Assembly: GCF_003054265.1 (NCBI RefSeq) | Contig: NZ_QBKT01000012.1 | Location: 62,001-126,000 of the forward strand | Length of the DNA: 64,000 bases | Direction: 5' to 3' | Source: Kordia periserrulae | GTDB taxonomy: Bacteria; Bacteroidota; Bacteroidia; Flavobacteriales; Flavobacteriaceae | In this document: positions 35,454-45,070 of the stretch, piece by piece | Layout: every line of letters begins with the position of its first letter | Position numbering within the stretch: position 1 is the stretch's first letter | The notes under the pieces: model-generated | Told to the model about the DNA's origin: nothing | The model's database searches: none | The model's input: the letters and a program-made list of their open reading frames with translations, nothing else | Program-made: the position numbers and the translations under genes

Positions 35454-35645
35454 ACAACACGACTTTTAACCTTTTTTTGTTCAGTATTTTTGATATTTAA
35501 GTAAACAAAAAAGCTTTTTTTTCCAAAAAATGGAGTTTTATGTTAATTTTTTTAACTAATTTTAACATACTTATAACACTTGTAGGAAAATTACAAATGC
35601 TACTATAGTAACAGAAACCGAAATTACTAAAAACTATTTCTTGTT

Positions 35646-36035
35646 TTGAAAGAAGTACATAAAAATCTGCATTTATCACTATCAACTGCTGCCATTTTAG
35701 TGGTTGGTGTTACGTATGGACTCCATCCAAATACATTTTTACCATTATTTTTTGATTTTAGTGTAGAAAGTACCGACCTCAATCATGTATTTAGAGCCAT
35801 GATGGGTTGTTATTTTGCGTTGGGAATTTATTGGGGTTATAGTGTCCTTTTTCAAAAACATTGGCGCAGTGCTACCTATTCTGTCATCTTTTTTATGGGC
35901 GGATTGGCAGCAGGACGTTTGCTGAGCATTATTGTTGACGGCATTCCTTCTACCGCGTTTACTGTAGGCACTGTGTTGGAAATCTTATTTGTAGTTTGGG
36001 GTTGTTATAATTTAAAAGTCTACGCGAAAGAATAA
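35646..36035 (+). CDS. DUF4345 family small membrane protein
   Basis: The 129-residue protein starts at TTG 35646 and has four transmembrane helices over nearly its whole length (about 10-28, 47-67, 74-93, 104-122). It contains FRAMMGCYFALGIYW and MGGLAAGRLLSI, typical of DUF4345 proteins. Function of the family is unknown. The next gene, on the opposite strand, ends 1 bp away, so the genes are tail to tail. No ATG gives a longer product. Confidence 0.8.
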   Translation: MKEVHKNLHLSLSTAAILVVGVTYGLHPNTFLPLFFDFSVESTDLNHVFRAMMGCYFALGIYWGYSVLFQKHWRSATYSVIFFMGGLAAGRLLSIIVDGIPSTAFTVGTVLEILFVVWGCYNLKVYAKE

Positions 36036-37235
36036 CTATTTTGAAAGCGTAAATATAAATTTGCTTCCTTTTCCAATTTCCGAAACTACGTTGATAGTTC
36101 CTCCTAAATTGACAACTACTTTTTTTACTGTTGCCAAACCAATTCCTGTTCCTACATTTCCGTGTTTGTCTGTTTTTTGTGCAGTAACAAATAAGTCAAA
36201 AATAGACGCCTGATCTACTTTTGAAATTCCTGGACCGTTGTCCATTACTACAAATTGATATTCGTTTTCAGTCTCTTCCACAAGTATGTTGATGTTGGAA
36301 ATTGGCTTGTCATTGTATTTGATAGCATTCGATATAAGATTTAAAAGCACTTGTACCAATCCCGCTTTATTTATATATAAAGATTCGAGCGTGTGCTCAA
36401 ATATCATTTGAACTGTATCGTTAAAATTCAGAAGGCTTTTAATGTCTTTTTGCAGTTCAGAAATCGTATAGCGTTCTTTTGCATGCGCTATTACAGATTC
36501 TGCTTTGTAGAATTTTAACATTCCGTCAATATAAGCTCTAAGTGAATCGGAAGAAGATTTTATATATTCTAAATATTGCAACGTTTCCTCAGAAAGTTTC
36601 CCTTTGTTCTCGGTTTCAATTAATTGAATGAGCATTTGTATTTGTGCTAAAGGTGATTTTAAATCGTGCGATACAACTCCCGCAAAACGCTCCAATTCAT
36701 AATTTCGATTTTGTAGCTTTTTTTGCAACTTTTCCAATTGCTGATTTTTGTACCGTTCTTCAAAAAGGCGAATCACCTGTTTTGCCATCGTTTTTAAAGC
36801 AGTTTTTTGTACTTCTGTTAAAATTCTCGGTTTTGTATCGTACACACATAACGTTCCCAATTTAAAACCGTCAGCATCCACTAGCGGAACACCTGCATAA
36901 AAAATAGCTTTGTTTTCTATAACTAGCGGATTATCATGAAAACGTTCATCTTTACGCGCATCAGGAACCATCATTAGTTCTTCACCAGAAGTGATAGCAT
37001 GACCACAGAAAGAAATGCTTCGCGGCGATTCGTTAAACGGTACACCGCGATGTGATTTTAAAAAATTTCGATCGCGATCTAGCAATGTAATTAAGGAAAT
37101 TGGCGCTTCACAAATATGACTAATCAACGCCGTAATGTTGTCATAACTTTCTTCAGGAAATGTATCTAAGAGATTGTATTTATCAACAGCGGCTTGCCGT
37201 TCCTTTTCGTTTTTGGGGAATTTAGGGGAAATCAT
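36036..37235 (-). CDS. GAF-domain sensor histidine kinase
   Basis: This cytoplasmic 399-residue kinase has a GAF-like sensory domain (about 25-165, ISFCGHAI...VYDTKPRIL, including Cys77 and Cys130). A coiled linker follows, then HisKA with phosphoacceptor His190 (VVSHDLKSPLAQ), and a HATPase with NLISNAIKYND, DNGPGI and GTGIGLATVKK. There is no transmembrane segment and no adjacent receiver. The signal and output partner are unknown; the partner may be a distant response regulator. Confidence 0.92.
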   Translation of the reverse strand: MISPKFPKNEKERQAAVDKYNLLDTFPEESYDNITALISHICEAPISLITLLDRDRNFLKSHRGVPFNESPRSISFCGHAITSGEELMMVPDARKDERFHDNPLVIENKAIFYAGVPLVDADGFKLGTLCVYDTKPRILTEVQKTALKTMAKQVIRLFEERYKNQQLEKLQKKLQNRNYELERFAGVVSHDLKSPLAQIQMLIQLIETENKGKLSEETLQYLEYIKSSSDSLRAYIDGMLKFYKAESVIAHAKERYTISELQKDIKSLLNFNDTVQMIFEHTLESLYINKAGLVQVLLNLISNAIKYNDKPISNINILVEETENEYQFVVMDNGPGISKVDQASIFDLFVTAQKTDKHGNVGTGIGLATVKKVVVNLGGTINVVSEIGKGSKFIFTLSK

Positions 37236-37386
37236 TTAGTATGAATAACTTTTAATCAAGATACAACAATTATAAATAACCTTCGTGGAAAGTTTTTTTA
37301 AAAAAATGTGAAATTTATTAATTATGGCTGAAATAGCGTTTGTAGTCGTTTTGTCGTATTTTTACAGTGATTTTATAAACATTTTC

Positions 37387-38667
37387 ATGGAAAAAGAAGC
37401 GTACAAAATTTATATTGTCGGAGCAGGAATTAGCGGACTTATTGCCGCAAAAGTTTTAGAAGATAACGGTTATCATCCAGAAATTATTGAAGCTACTGAG
37501 CGTGTTGGCGGACGTGTTAAAACAGATATCGTAAACGGTTATCAGCTAGACCACGGATTTCAAGTGTTGCTTACTTCCTATCCTGCCGCTAAAAAATATT
37601 TAGATTATGACGCGCTTTCACTTCAAAAATTCTTGCCTGGCGCAGCTATTTTCACAGAAGGAACACAAAAAACCATCGGTGATCCGTTGCGCAATTTGTC
37701 ATTGTTCTTTCCTACGCTTTTTTCAGGAATTGGAAATTTTTCAGATAAACTGAAAGTACTAAAATTGAACAAACACTTAAAGAAGAAATCGTTGGACGAA
37801 ATTTTCAGTCAGCCAGAAACGACTACGTTGGCACATTTGCAAAAACTTGGTTTTTCTGAAGAAATGATTTCGAAGTTTTTCAAACCATTTTTTAGTGGAA
37901 TTTTTCTCGAGCCAAATTTAGCAACGTCCAATCGTATGTTTGAGTTTGTGTATAAAATGTTCGGCGACGGTCATGCTGCGTTACCAAAAGCAGGGATTGA
38001 AGCCATTCCAAAGCAATTGGCATCAAAATTACAACACACAAAATTTCACTTCAATACGCGTGTTAAAGCTGTAGAAGATGGAAAAATCACTCTTGAAAAT
38101 GGAACAATTTTAAAAAGCCATTTTACGATTGTTGCTACAGAAGCGAGTTCCTTAATTTCCAATTTAAAATCGCAAGAAATTGCTTGGAAATCCTGCGAAA
38201 CCTTATTTTTTGAGACTTCAAAGCGAACTATTTCAAAACCATTGATTGGTTTGGCTGCTGACAACACACTTTTGATTAATAATATCTTTTTTCACAACAG
38301 TTTACCAACAGCATCTACAGGTGCTAAGGAATTGTTGTCCGTAACGATTGTAAAACCGCACAATTTGTCAGAGGCATTTTTAATTCAAAAAGTACAAGAA
38401 GAACTGCAACACTACTGCGGCATTATGGATTGTACGTTTTTGAAAAAATATGCCATTCCGAAAGCATTGCCAAATTTACAGCAACTGCAATACAGCATGT
38501 CTCCATCCGAAACGCGATTGACAACTCAGGTATTTTTAGCTGGCGATGTGCAACTAAACGGTTCGCTGAATGCTGCTATGTTATCGGGAGAAGCTGCTGC
38601 TTTGGGTGTGATTGAAGCATTGGGAAGTGTTGTAAATCCTGAGCATTTAAAATCTGAATATACGTAA
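37387..38667 (+). CDS. FAD-dependent amine-oxidase-like oxidoreductase
   Basis: The start at ATG 37387 gives 426 residues; an ATG at 37324 puts 21 unrelated residues ahead of the dinucleotide fold. The FAD-binding fold is [14 protein letters not shown] (about 8-21), then ERVGGRV and [10 protein letters not shown]-terminal FAD motif [22 protein letters not shown] is also present. This matches the flavin monoamine oxidase/protoporphyrinogen oxidase superfamily; the particular substrate cannot be told. It has its own transcription unit, followed by a heptamer tandem repeat. Confidence 0.88.
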   Translation: MEKEAYKIYIVGAGISGLIAAKVLEDNGYHPEIIEATERVGGRVKTDIVNGYQLDHGFQVLLTSYPAAKKYLDYDALSLQKFLPGAAIFTEGTQKTIGDPLRNLSLFFPTLFSGIGNFSDKLKVLKLNKHLKKKSLDEIFSQPETTTLAHLQKLGFSEEMISKFFKPFFSGIFLEPNLATSNRMFEFVYKMFGDGHAALPKAGIEAIPKQLASKLQHTKFHFNTRVKAVEDGKITLENGTILKSHFTIVATEASSLISNLKSQEIAWKSCETLFFETSKRTISKPLIGLAADNTLLINNIFFHNSLPTASTGAKELLSVTIVKPHNLSEAFLIQKVQEELQHYCGIMDCTFLKKYAIPKALPNLQQLQYSMSPSETRLTTQVFLAGDVQLNGSLNAAMLSGEAAALGVIEALGSVVNPEHLKSEYT

Positions 38668-38676
38668 AGAGTATCT

Positions 38677-38739
38677 CAGTATTCAGTATTCAGTATTCAG
38701 TTTTCAGTTTTCAGTTTTCGGTTTTCGGTTTTCAGTTTT
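38677..38739. repeat. Tandem heptamer repeat, nine units
   Basis: Nine consecutive 7-bp units run without a gap: three CAGTATT, three CAGTTTT, two CGGTTTT and one CAGTTTT. It lies between the oxidoreductase stop and the convergent corA stop. It resembles short-period intergenic arrays common in flavobacteria. There is no spacer structure, so it is not CRISPR. Confidence 0.9.
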
Positions 38740-38754
38740 AATATCTAAAAAAAG

Positions 38755-39843
38755 CTACAACCATTTTTTTCTGCGGAAGAAGATGAGCAATATAATAAAG
38801 AGAAAAACCATGATGCCCCACAGAATGAAGTATCCGTATTTGTAATGCAGTTCGGGCATGTTGTCAAAGTTCATTCCATACACCCCAACAATAAAGGTCA
38901 ACGGAATGAAAATCGTGGAAATGATGGTCAACACTTTCATGATGCCATTCATCTTGTTGCTAATGGTGGTCATGTGCATGTCCATCAATCCCCAAACCAT
39001 TTCGCGGTAGAGATCGATGTTGTCGTTTATTTGCACAATATGGTCTTGCAAATCTTTTAGATAGGCATGTGTTTTTAGCGTAATGAGTTTTGATTCGGAG
39101 TTTACAATTCTGCTAATGACTTCTCTGGAAGGAAGAATATTTCTGCGCAAGCGTAATAAGTCTTGTTTTAAATATTGAATATCTCTTGAAATTCCTTCGC
39201 GCGAACTTTCTAAAAATAATTCGTCTTCGGTAATTTCTACTTTGTTTCCAAAAATTTCAATAACAACCGAGTAATTATCTATGATGGCATCCATCAGTAA
39301 AAACGCTAGATAATCGGCACCTGAATTTCGCAAGCGACTTTTTTGGTTTTCAAAACGATTTCGAATTGGTTCAAAAATATCTTCTTCCGTTTCTTGAAAT
39401 GTCAATACGTAATCGGGACCAATAAGGAACGAAATATGCTCGGTAAGCACATCATTTTCGTTGTTGTGATACAACATTTTTAGCACGACGAAAATGTAGT
39501 TTTCAAATTCGTCAATTTTTGGTCGCTGGTTGGTGTTTACTATGTCTTCGAGAATTAACGGATGAATTCGGAAATATTCTCCTATTTTGGTAATATCGGC
39601 TGCATTGTTGAGTCCGTTAATGTTAATCCACGTAACTCTGTCGTTACCTTTTACGTTAAAAATATTGCTAATTTGCTTTGTTTGATACGTATGGTATTCT
39701 TCATGCGTATATTCGTGTACTTCCAATAAGGTTTCTAAATTTTCCTTATCGCCTAAATATACTACTTCACCAGGAGCTTTTCCTAGACTTTTAGAAGCTG
39801 TTGGCTTTTTTGTTTTTCGTAGTTTTTTTAGCGGTACGCGCAA
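38755..39843 (-). CDS. corA: CorA-type magnesium/cobalt transporter
   Basis: The 362-residue protein has the large helical and beta cytosolic funnel of CorA and two C-terminal transmembrane helices. The signature YGMN lies near residue 325 (VYGMNFDNMPE), followed by the second helix and basic end RRKKW. CorA pentamers allow Mg2+ (or Co2+) entry at the inner membrane. The N-terminal about 30 residues are Lys-rich and disordered. It has a single promoter upstream; no riboswitch-like element was found. Confidence 0.95.
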   Translation of the reverse strand: MRVPLKKLRKTKKPTASKSLGKAPGEVVYLGDKENLETLLEVHEYTHEEYHTYQTKQISNIFNVKGNDRVTWININGLNNAADITKIGEYFRIHPLILEDIVNTNQRPKIDEFENYIFVVLKMLYHNNENDVLTEHISFLIGPDYVLTFQETEEDIFEPIRNRFENQKSRLRNSGADYLAFLLMDAIIDNYSVVIEIFGNKVEITEDELFLESSREGISRDIQYLKQDLLRLRRNILPSREVISRIVNSESKLITLKTHAYLKDLQDHIVQINDNIDLYREMVWGLMDMHMTTISNKMNGIMKVLTIISTIFIPLTFIVGVYGMNFDNMPELHYKYGYFILWGIMVFLFIILLIFFRRKKWL

Positions 39844-39887
39844 ATTGTGTGTTTTAGTTCTTAATTTTTAAAGATACAAATAAATCG

Positions 39888-40436
39888 TTATTCGTTGGAT
39901 GCCGGTTCTATATCGTCTTCTAAAGACAATTCTTTTTGCTCTTCTTCTTCAAGAATTTGTATGCCTTTTTGCATGACGAGCGAATTTGGCAACGAAATGT
40001 ATTCTCCGTTATCTGTTTTGATAAAAAAGTAAAACGCCGTGATGTTTTTCACTTCGCCAATCCAGTTGTAGTCTTTGTCAATGATACGAATACGATGTCC
40101 AATACGCACTGGATGATAGAAAAATAGAATCATACAGGATGTCAAACTTGATAAGATGGACCATTGCGCAAAAAATCCGATTCCTAAAACCGCCAAAACG
40201 GAGGAAATAAATACCGTGAAATCTTTAAATTGTATTCCCCAAATGATTGCGAGAATGATTCCCGAAATCACATAAATGACGAAATAACAAAGGTTGAATA
40301 TTACTTTTCGACGGTTGATTTCAATTGCTCGTACAAAACTAAATTTTCGTATCGATTTTTTAATCAACAACATGATAATTACCATGAAAACAATGAGTCC
40401 AAGCGTGAGGATTAACTCGGTTTTATGTGCTGCCAT
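39888..40436 (-). CDS. Small MscS-family mechanosensitive channel protein
   Basis: The start at ATG 40436 gives 182 residues; a start at 40469 adds eleven. There are three helices (about 8-27, 48-70, 78-100) with the GFFAQWSILSSLTSC segment in TM3, and a short beta domain with PVRIGHRIRIIDKDYNWIG. It is of the MscS fold but truncated at its cytosolic C-terminus, which ends in an acidic tail. It probably gates osmotic release of solutes. A terminator upstream separates it from the second MscS gene. Confidence 0.88.
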   Translation of the reverse strand: MAAHKTELILTLGLIVFMVIIMLLIKKSIRKFSFVRAIEINRRKVIFNLCYFVIYVISGIILAIIWGIQFKDFTVFISSVLAVLGIGFFAQWSILSSLTSCMILFFYHPVRIGHRIRIIDKDYNWIGEVKNITAFYFFIKTDNGEYISLPNSLVMQKGIQILEEEEQKELSLEDDIEPASNE

Positions 40437-40477
40437 TATACGTTTTTTTTCTATAAAATATTTTATCAAAAGTAATT

Positions 40478-40516
40478 AAAAAAAGCACAGCTAACTATAT
40501 AGTTAACTGCACTTTT
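40478..40516 (-). terminator. Terminator between two MscS genes
   Basis: AAAAGCACAGCTAACTA pairs with TAGTTAACTGCACTTTT, with mismatches near the base, giving a long imperfect hairpin with A/T tracts on both sides. It follows the stop of the 299-residue MscS gene. Confidence 0.75.
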
Positions 40517-40538
40517 ATCGGTTTTTCATTGCTTTTTT

Positions 40539-41438
40539 TTAAGCTTCTACGGCTTCTTTTTCAGTCTGTGCAATATTGAGCGTTTGATTGTCTAGTTTTA
40601 GCGTTCTAATTGGGAAAGGGATGTTGATATTTTCTGCTGCAAACGCTTTTTTAATTTCTTTAATTGCTTTGCTTTTTGCTTTTAGTTTTTCTAGCGCATT
40701 TTCAGCATCAATCCAAAAACGACATAAGAAATTGATGGAACTTCCGCCAAATTCTGTAAAGTAAAATTCCACATTTTCAGCATTTTCAATTTGTTCAAAA
40801 GAATCTGTTATTACTTCTTTGGTAATGTATTCCACTTTTTCTAAATCGGATTCATACCCTACACCACATTCTACCGTAACACGCATTCGTGTGGTAAGCG
40901 AATAGTTTTTGATAGGGTTTTCCATAATGGTTTTATTCGGAATGATGACGATGTTGTTGTCTGCTTCTTTTAAAATTAGGTAGTTCAGCGCAATGTCAAT
41001 CACTTCTCCAGCATATCCTGTAGTTTCTACCCAGTTCCCTAATCTAATATTTTTTCTGAAGGATAATACAATACCCGAAATGGTATTGGAAAGCGTGCCC
41101 TGTAACGCCAAACCAATTACAATACCAGAGATTCCGGCACCAGCTAACAATCCTGAAATGGAATCGCCCAAATTCATGACGCTTAATGCCAAAAATAATC
41201 CTAATAACACAGTAACGACAGAAACGACACGTGCAATGAGTTTTGCGACTGATTTTTGCTGAATACGTCCTTTTATCAATCTTAAAGTCGTTTTAAATAC
41301 AAAACGCGAGGCAAAATAACTTATAAGTAATACAATGATTGCCACTGCAATGTTTGGTAAATTTCTAATAAATAGCGTCCACCAACTTTCTAGTTTGTCG
41401 ATGAGTATTTCTGTTGTTGATTTTAATTCTTCCTTCAT
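40539..41438 (-). CDS. MscS-family mechanosensitive ion channel
   Basis: This is a full-size 299-residue MscS: three transmembrane helices (about 25-45, 68-90, 95-125), the pore-lining GLLAGAGISGIVIGLALQGTL (TM3), the beta domain beginning at KNIRLGNWVETTGYAG, and the soluble C-terminal cage (about 180-280). It would release solutes on hypo-osmotic shock. It is one of two MscS genes in a row, but a terminator separates them, so they are independently expressed. Confidence 0.93.
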   Translation of the reverse strand: MKEELKSTTEILIDKLESWWTLFIRNLPNIAVAIIVLLISYFASRFVFKTTLRLIKGRIQQKSVAKLIARVVSVVTVLLGLFLALSVMNLGDSISGLLAGAGISGIVIGLALQGTLSNTISGIVLSFRKNIRLGNWVETTGYAGEVIDIALNYLILKEADNNIVIIPNKTIMENPIKNYSLTTRMRVTVECGVGYESDLEKVEYITKEVITDSFEQIENAENVEFYFTEFGGSSINFLCRFWIDAENALEKLKAKSKAIKEIKKAFAAENINIPFPIRTLKLDNQTLNIAQTEKEAVEA

Positions 41439-41614
41439 GTTCTTTCGCTTTTTTGAGTGTTATTGTCATTGTGGTAAAAAAATAATTGAGTGTATCTTAA
41501 AAGTGTCATTTCGGTTTCTCATGATTGTTAAAAACAAGTAAGATGAGATGTTGAATTGAGTTCAGAATGAAATCTGATAAACTTTTAAGATATCCTCAAT
41601 TTGGATTTGATTTC

Positions 41615-42157
41615 CTAGAATTTAGCGTCTTGGAAAATCAAGATTTGAGTGTTGTTATTTTTTGGTGAGTAGTATTCAATAACGAATTCGTTATCTTTGG
41701 TAAAATACCCAACTCCGTTCATTCTTTTTGAGTTAATGATATAGTAGTCATTGTATTTTGAACGTACTGCTTTCCCCAAAGACATTTCTTTATCATTGAT
41801 AATTTGGTTGATTTTTAAGGTGTTTCCGTCTGAGACCAACGCAAACTTTTTGTTATCCATGTCATAATATTTCACTTTCGTGATTTTGTCATAAAATGGG
41901 TCTTTATCGTTATCAATCATATATATTTTTGTGGTTTCTACAGGCGCAGGCACACGATCTTGATTCAATTCGTATCGTTGCGATTTGTCAAAAGCAACTT
42001 TCTGTTTTTTCTCAGTAATTACTTTTGTTTTTTTATTAATCATTTCGCCATTTTTCATGACTTTTTGTTTTTTTACTTCTGTAGTAACAACTTTATCGTT
42101 TTGTGCAAATCCTACCATGGTTGATAGTAAAATTGCAACTGCTAATATCTTCTTCAT
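41615..42157 (-). CDS. Secreted Lys-rich protein of unknown function
   Basis: The 180-residue precursor has a signal peptide (about 1-18, ending VGFAQ). The mature part is Lys/Val-rich at first (KVVTTEVKKQKVMKNGEMINKKTK), then has an Asp-rich, Tyr-containing region (DNDKDPFYDKITKVKYYDMDN). No family is recognised. A small DUF1328 gene lies 56 bp upstream in the same direction and the two may share a transcript. Confidence 0.7.
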   Translation of the reverse strand: MKKILAVAILLSTMVGFAQNDKVVTTEVKKQKVMKNGEMINKKTKVITEKKQKVAFDKSQRYELNQDRVPAPVETTKIYMIDNDKDPFYDKITKVKYYDMDNKKFALVSDGNTLKINQIINDKEMSLGKAVRSKYNDYYIINSKRMNGVGYFTKDNEFVIEYYSPKNNNTQILIFQDAKF

Positions 42158-42213
42158 TTTTATTTTGTTTTTTTTTGGTTATTAATATAATGTCTGCTTC
42201 TTTGTTTATCGTT

Positions 42214-42375
42214 TTAGACTTTTGCTCTTCCAGTTAAAAGTGAAATAATAAATAATACTAAGAATACAAAGAATAAAATTTTTGCAATTCCTGCGGCAGT
42301 TCCAGCAATTCCTCCGAATCCTAATACTCCAGCGATTAATGCGATAATAATAAATGTGATAGACCAACGTAACAT
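42214..42375 (-). CDS. DUF1328 (YtjA-type) small membrane protein
   Basis: The 53-residue product starts [29 protein letters not shown] and ends SLLTGRAKV. This is the typical DUF1328 two-helix hairpin with a GFGGIAG turn, seen in stress-linked inner-membrane proteins of many bacteria. Its size matches the family. The start is the only ATG in frame that gives the full first helix. Function of the family is unknown. Confidence 0.9.
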   Translation of the reverse strand: MLRWSITFIIIALIAGVLGFGGIAGTAAGIAKILFFVFLVLFIISLLTGRAKV

Positions 42376-42694
42376 AATATATATAGTTTTTAAAGGTTAA
42401 TAAATAATTTCGTTTTTGTTTGATACAAAGATAGTTAGAGCCACCTGTTCCGTTTTGCTACTTCGATTTTTATCTTGACTCATTCAAAATTCATTTTTGA
42501 CGTATTTTGAACATTTTTGATATAAAAAAGCTTCATTTTTTATCTTTTTTACGGTTTTTTTTGATGAAATGTGTCAATATGAATAGTAAAAGAGTTAAGC
42601 TGAGTATTGTGTAAATACTATTTTTGGTATGATGAAAAATGAATTATGAAAGAATTGCTTTATCATCGTAAAGTAGTTACAAAAACAAACACAA
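42376..42694. other. Intergenic region with promoter for the SRAP-like gene
   Basis: The 319-bp spacer has no gene. Upstream of the plus-strand SRAP-like ATG (42695) there is a -7 element TATTTTTG at 42619-42626, a full match to the flavobacterial consensus, leaving a leader of about 62 nt. On the minus side it must hold the DUF1328 promoter; no clear element was found there. Confidence 0.55.
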
Positions 42695-43324
42695 ATGAAT
42701 TATCAATTATCAAATACCGCTAGCAAAAGTCATTTAGAACTCACTTTTGGCTTGCCCATAAAATATCCCAATATTTACAGACCTAAAATTCGAATTGATG
42801 GTCGCAAAGAGCAATCTATTCCTATTATTACAATGGAAGAACCTAATTGCATCTCTGAAGGAATTTGGGGTATTTTACCGCACGATTTTGAAGGCGACTG
42901 GAAACATTTCCAAAAATTAAAAATTACACTTCACACCAATGCGAAAGAAATTCACCAAAGTATTTTGTACAAAGAAGCACTTGAAAAAAGACGCTGTTTA
43001 ATTTTGGTCACAGGTTTTTACATGCACCATATTGTGCAAAATGATATTGAAACTTTTTTAGTAGAAAAAGAAACACCAAAACCTTTTGCCATCGCAGGAG
43101 TATATAATGTATTGGAAGATGGTTTTTTAACATGTACAGTTATCAATACAGAAAGCAATGATTTATTGACTTCAGAAAAGAACTTATACAATCAGATGCC
43201 ACTAGAAATTCCTTCGCTCTTTAAAAACATGTGGTTAAATCCAAAAACAGATTTGGAAGATATCAAACGTATTATTGACAAACCGTATTTGACTAAATTT
43301 AAAATACAAAATATAGCTTCATAA
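42695..43324 (+). CDS. Degenerate SRAP (SOS response-associated peptidase/HMCES-like) homologue
   Basis: This 209-residue protein matches the SRAP fold order: IWGILPHDF, a TNAKEI segment, the EKRRCLILVTGFY segment, an FAIAGVY strand and a C-terminal core. SRAP proteins normally form a DNA-protein crosslink at abasic sites through Cys2, helped by Glu in GFYEW and His in IHxRMP. Here the second residue is Asn, Glu is replaced in GFYMHH, and the His motif reads LYNQMP. All three catalytic residues are missing, so a non-enzymatic or different role is likely. It is a single gene convergent with the AraC gene (4 bp apart). Confidence 0.75.
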   Translation: MNYQLSNTASKSHLELTFGLPIKYPNIYRPKIRIDGRKEQSIPIITMEEPNCISEGIWGILPHDFEGDWKHFQKLKITLHTNAKEIHQSILYKEALEKRRCLILVTGFYMHHIVQNDIETFLVEKETPKPFAIAGVYNVLEDGFLTCTVINTESNDLLTSEKNLYNQMPLEIPSLFKNMWLNPKTDLEDIKRIIDKPYLTKFKIQNIAS

Positions 43325-43328
43325 CTAC

Positions 43329-44366
43329 TTATGCCGAAACTCTGGACGCTTGTTTATTTTTTAAAAATTCGCTTGGACTTATTCCGTATTTGCGTTTAAA
43401 AATTTTAGAAAAATAACTTCGACTGCTCAATCCGATAGAATATACAATTTGAGAAATATTCAAATTCAATTCCTTATCATTAATCAAATCGCGCGCTTTT
43501 TCCAAGCGTACGTGTCGAATATATTCTGTAACCGTACGCGCATACAAATGCTTAAATCCTTGCTGTAACTTTGCTTGTGTCAGCATCGTTTTTCCCGACA
43601 AATATTCCAACGTGTACTCTTTAGAAACATCTTCTGAAATTTCTTCTGCTATTGTTCGTATAGCATCCAATTCATCCACAACCAATGGTGCTTTATTTTT
43701 TTCCGCTTTTAAATCTTTGGTATGATGAATCATGTGGAATGACAAAATTTGATACACAATACCTTCAATCATCATGATACGAATCATGCCTTTTTGCTTG
43801 ATATCGTTTAAAGAATCTATCAATTCTGCCAATTTCAAATTATACGTTCCCAAATACACAAAACGTTTTTCGTGATACGAATCGTGGAATACCTCATAAA
43901 GTTTTTTATTCAACATAGAAGCATCATTCAAACGCTTACGAATAAACTTCACTCTATTAATTTGTACCACATTGATATGTAAATAGATGTCTTTAGGAAA
44001 ATATCCATGATTAAATCCACCACTTTTTGACGTAATAATTGCAGGCTGCAATTCTTCCAGCTTTCTTCGCTTTTTTTCGTTGTGAAAACGATGTTCGCAA
44101 TATCCTTTCAAACAATAGGTAAAATGAATCGGATTGTATTCGGAAGCATCCATGACCAATTCAATTTCTTCAAAAAAAGTAATATTATATTCTAGCAAAC
44201 TTCCGCCCCATTCAAACGTAATAAAATGTATAGAACCTTTTGCGATTTCGTTATCAACTCGTAGAATATGTTCGCCCCATCGCTCAACAATTTCTCCGCC
44301 AATAGCGTCTTTAATTTGTTGTACTGTTCCAGCGGTATCTTCTGCAGTTATGCGTATGCTCATCAT
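43329..44366 (-). CDS. AraC family transcriptional regulator
   Basis: The 345-residue protein has a C-terminal AraC-type double HTH (about 245-340): LSGKTMLTQAKLQQGFKHLY for the first and ISQIVYSIGLSSRSYFSKIFKRKYGISPSEF for the second. The N-terminal 240 residues form a sensor domain that I do not recognise, with conserved HFTYCLKGYCEHRFHNE. It lies divergent from a small outer-membrane protein gene (44523), which it may control; this is inference from position only. Confidence 0.9.
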   Translation of the reverse strand: MMSIRITAEDTAGTVQQIKDAIGGEIVERWGEHILRVDNEIAKGSIHFITFEWGGSLLEYNITFFEEIELVMDASEYNPIHFTYCLKGYCEHRFHNEKKRRKLEELQPAIITSKSGGFNHGYFPKDIYLHINVVQINRVKFIRKRLNDASMLNKKLYEVFHDSYHEKRFVYLGTYNLKLAELIDSLNDIKQKGMIRIMMIEGIVYQILSFHMIHHTKDLKAEKNKAPLVVDELDAIRTIAEEISEDVSKEYTLEYLSGKTMLTQAKLQQGFKHLYARTVTEYIRHVRLEKARDLINDKELNLNISQIVYSIGLSSRSYFSKIFKRKYGISPSEFLKNKQASRVSA

Positions 44367-44469
44367 TAGTGTAAGGTTAATTGCAAACGTAAATATACAT
44401 TCAAAATTAATAAATCTTTTAATTTTTTGTGAAAGAATATGAGTTAATCGTTAAACGATATGAGCAAAA

Positions 44470-44496
44470 TTGTTTTTTTTGTGTAAATTACATTTG
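44470..44496 (+). promoter_or_regulatory. Promoter of the small outer-membrane protein gene
   Basis: TTG (44470-44472) and TACATTTG (44489-44496) are separated by 16 bp and match the Bacteroidota -33/-7 consensus (TTG, TAnnTTTG). The ATG is 26 bp downstream at 44523. It lies in the divergent spacer from the AraC gene. Confidence 0.65.
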
Positions 44497-44522
44497 CATT
44501 AACAAACTTAAGAACTAGAATA

Positions 44523-44996
44523 ATGAAAAACATCAAAACACTTTTAACTATTGGTTTTTTAGCCATCGCGACTTCTTTAAGCGCACAACAAATTTCGAAA
44601 AATGCTATCGGTTTACGTATTGGAGACAATGACGGATTCGGTGCTGAAATCTCGTATCAACGACATATTGGTGGAGACAATCGTTTGGAATTTGACTTAG
44701 GTTTTAGAGACAGTAATGATGTAGAAGCTTTCAAATTAGTAGGATTGTATCAATGGGTACAGCCACTTGACGGAAACTTCAATTGGTATCTCGGTGCTGG
44801 TGCTGGTATTGGTTCGTACGATACGCCTGTAGGCGACGGAACTTTTGCCTTAGCTGCTGGTAACATTGGAATTGAGTACAATTTTAACATTCCATTACTA
44901 ATTTCACTCGATATGCGCCCTGAATTGTCCTTTGATGACACATATAGTGATGACTTAGATCTTGATATCGCAATTGGAATTCGATACCAATTCTAA
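44523..44996 (+). CDS. Small outer-membrane beta-barrel protein
   Basis: The precursor has 157 residues with a signal peptide (about 1-21, ending SLSAQ). The mature chain alternates hydrophobic strands and turns (GFGAEISYQRHI, FNWYLGAGAGIGSY, IGIEYNFNIP) and ends in an aromatic residue, RYQF, the signature of barrel insertion by BAM. It is an OmpW/OmpA-like 8-strand barrel by length. The role is unknown. It has its own promoter and is divergent from the AraC gene. Confidence 0.85.
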   Translation: MKNIKTLLTIGFLAIATSLSAQQISKNAIGLRIGDNDGFGAEISYQRHIGGDNRLEFDLGFRDSNDVEAFKLVGLYQWVQPLDGNFNWYLGAGAGIGSYDTPVGDGTFALAAGNIGIEYNFNIPLLISLDMRPELSFDDTYSDDLDLDIAIGIRYQF

Positions 44997-45070
44997 TCAA
45001 TACTAACAGAAAAATTGCCAATAATAACAAATAAAGGATTGTTATATAATCCTAAAATGAAAAAGAAATA

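Noticed and set aside
38677-38739. CRISPR array
   Set aside because: The units are 7 bp and contiguous with no spacers; no cas gene is in the window.
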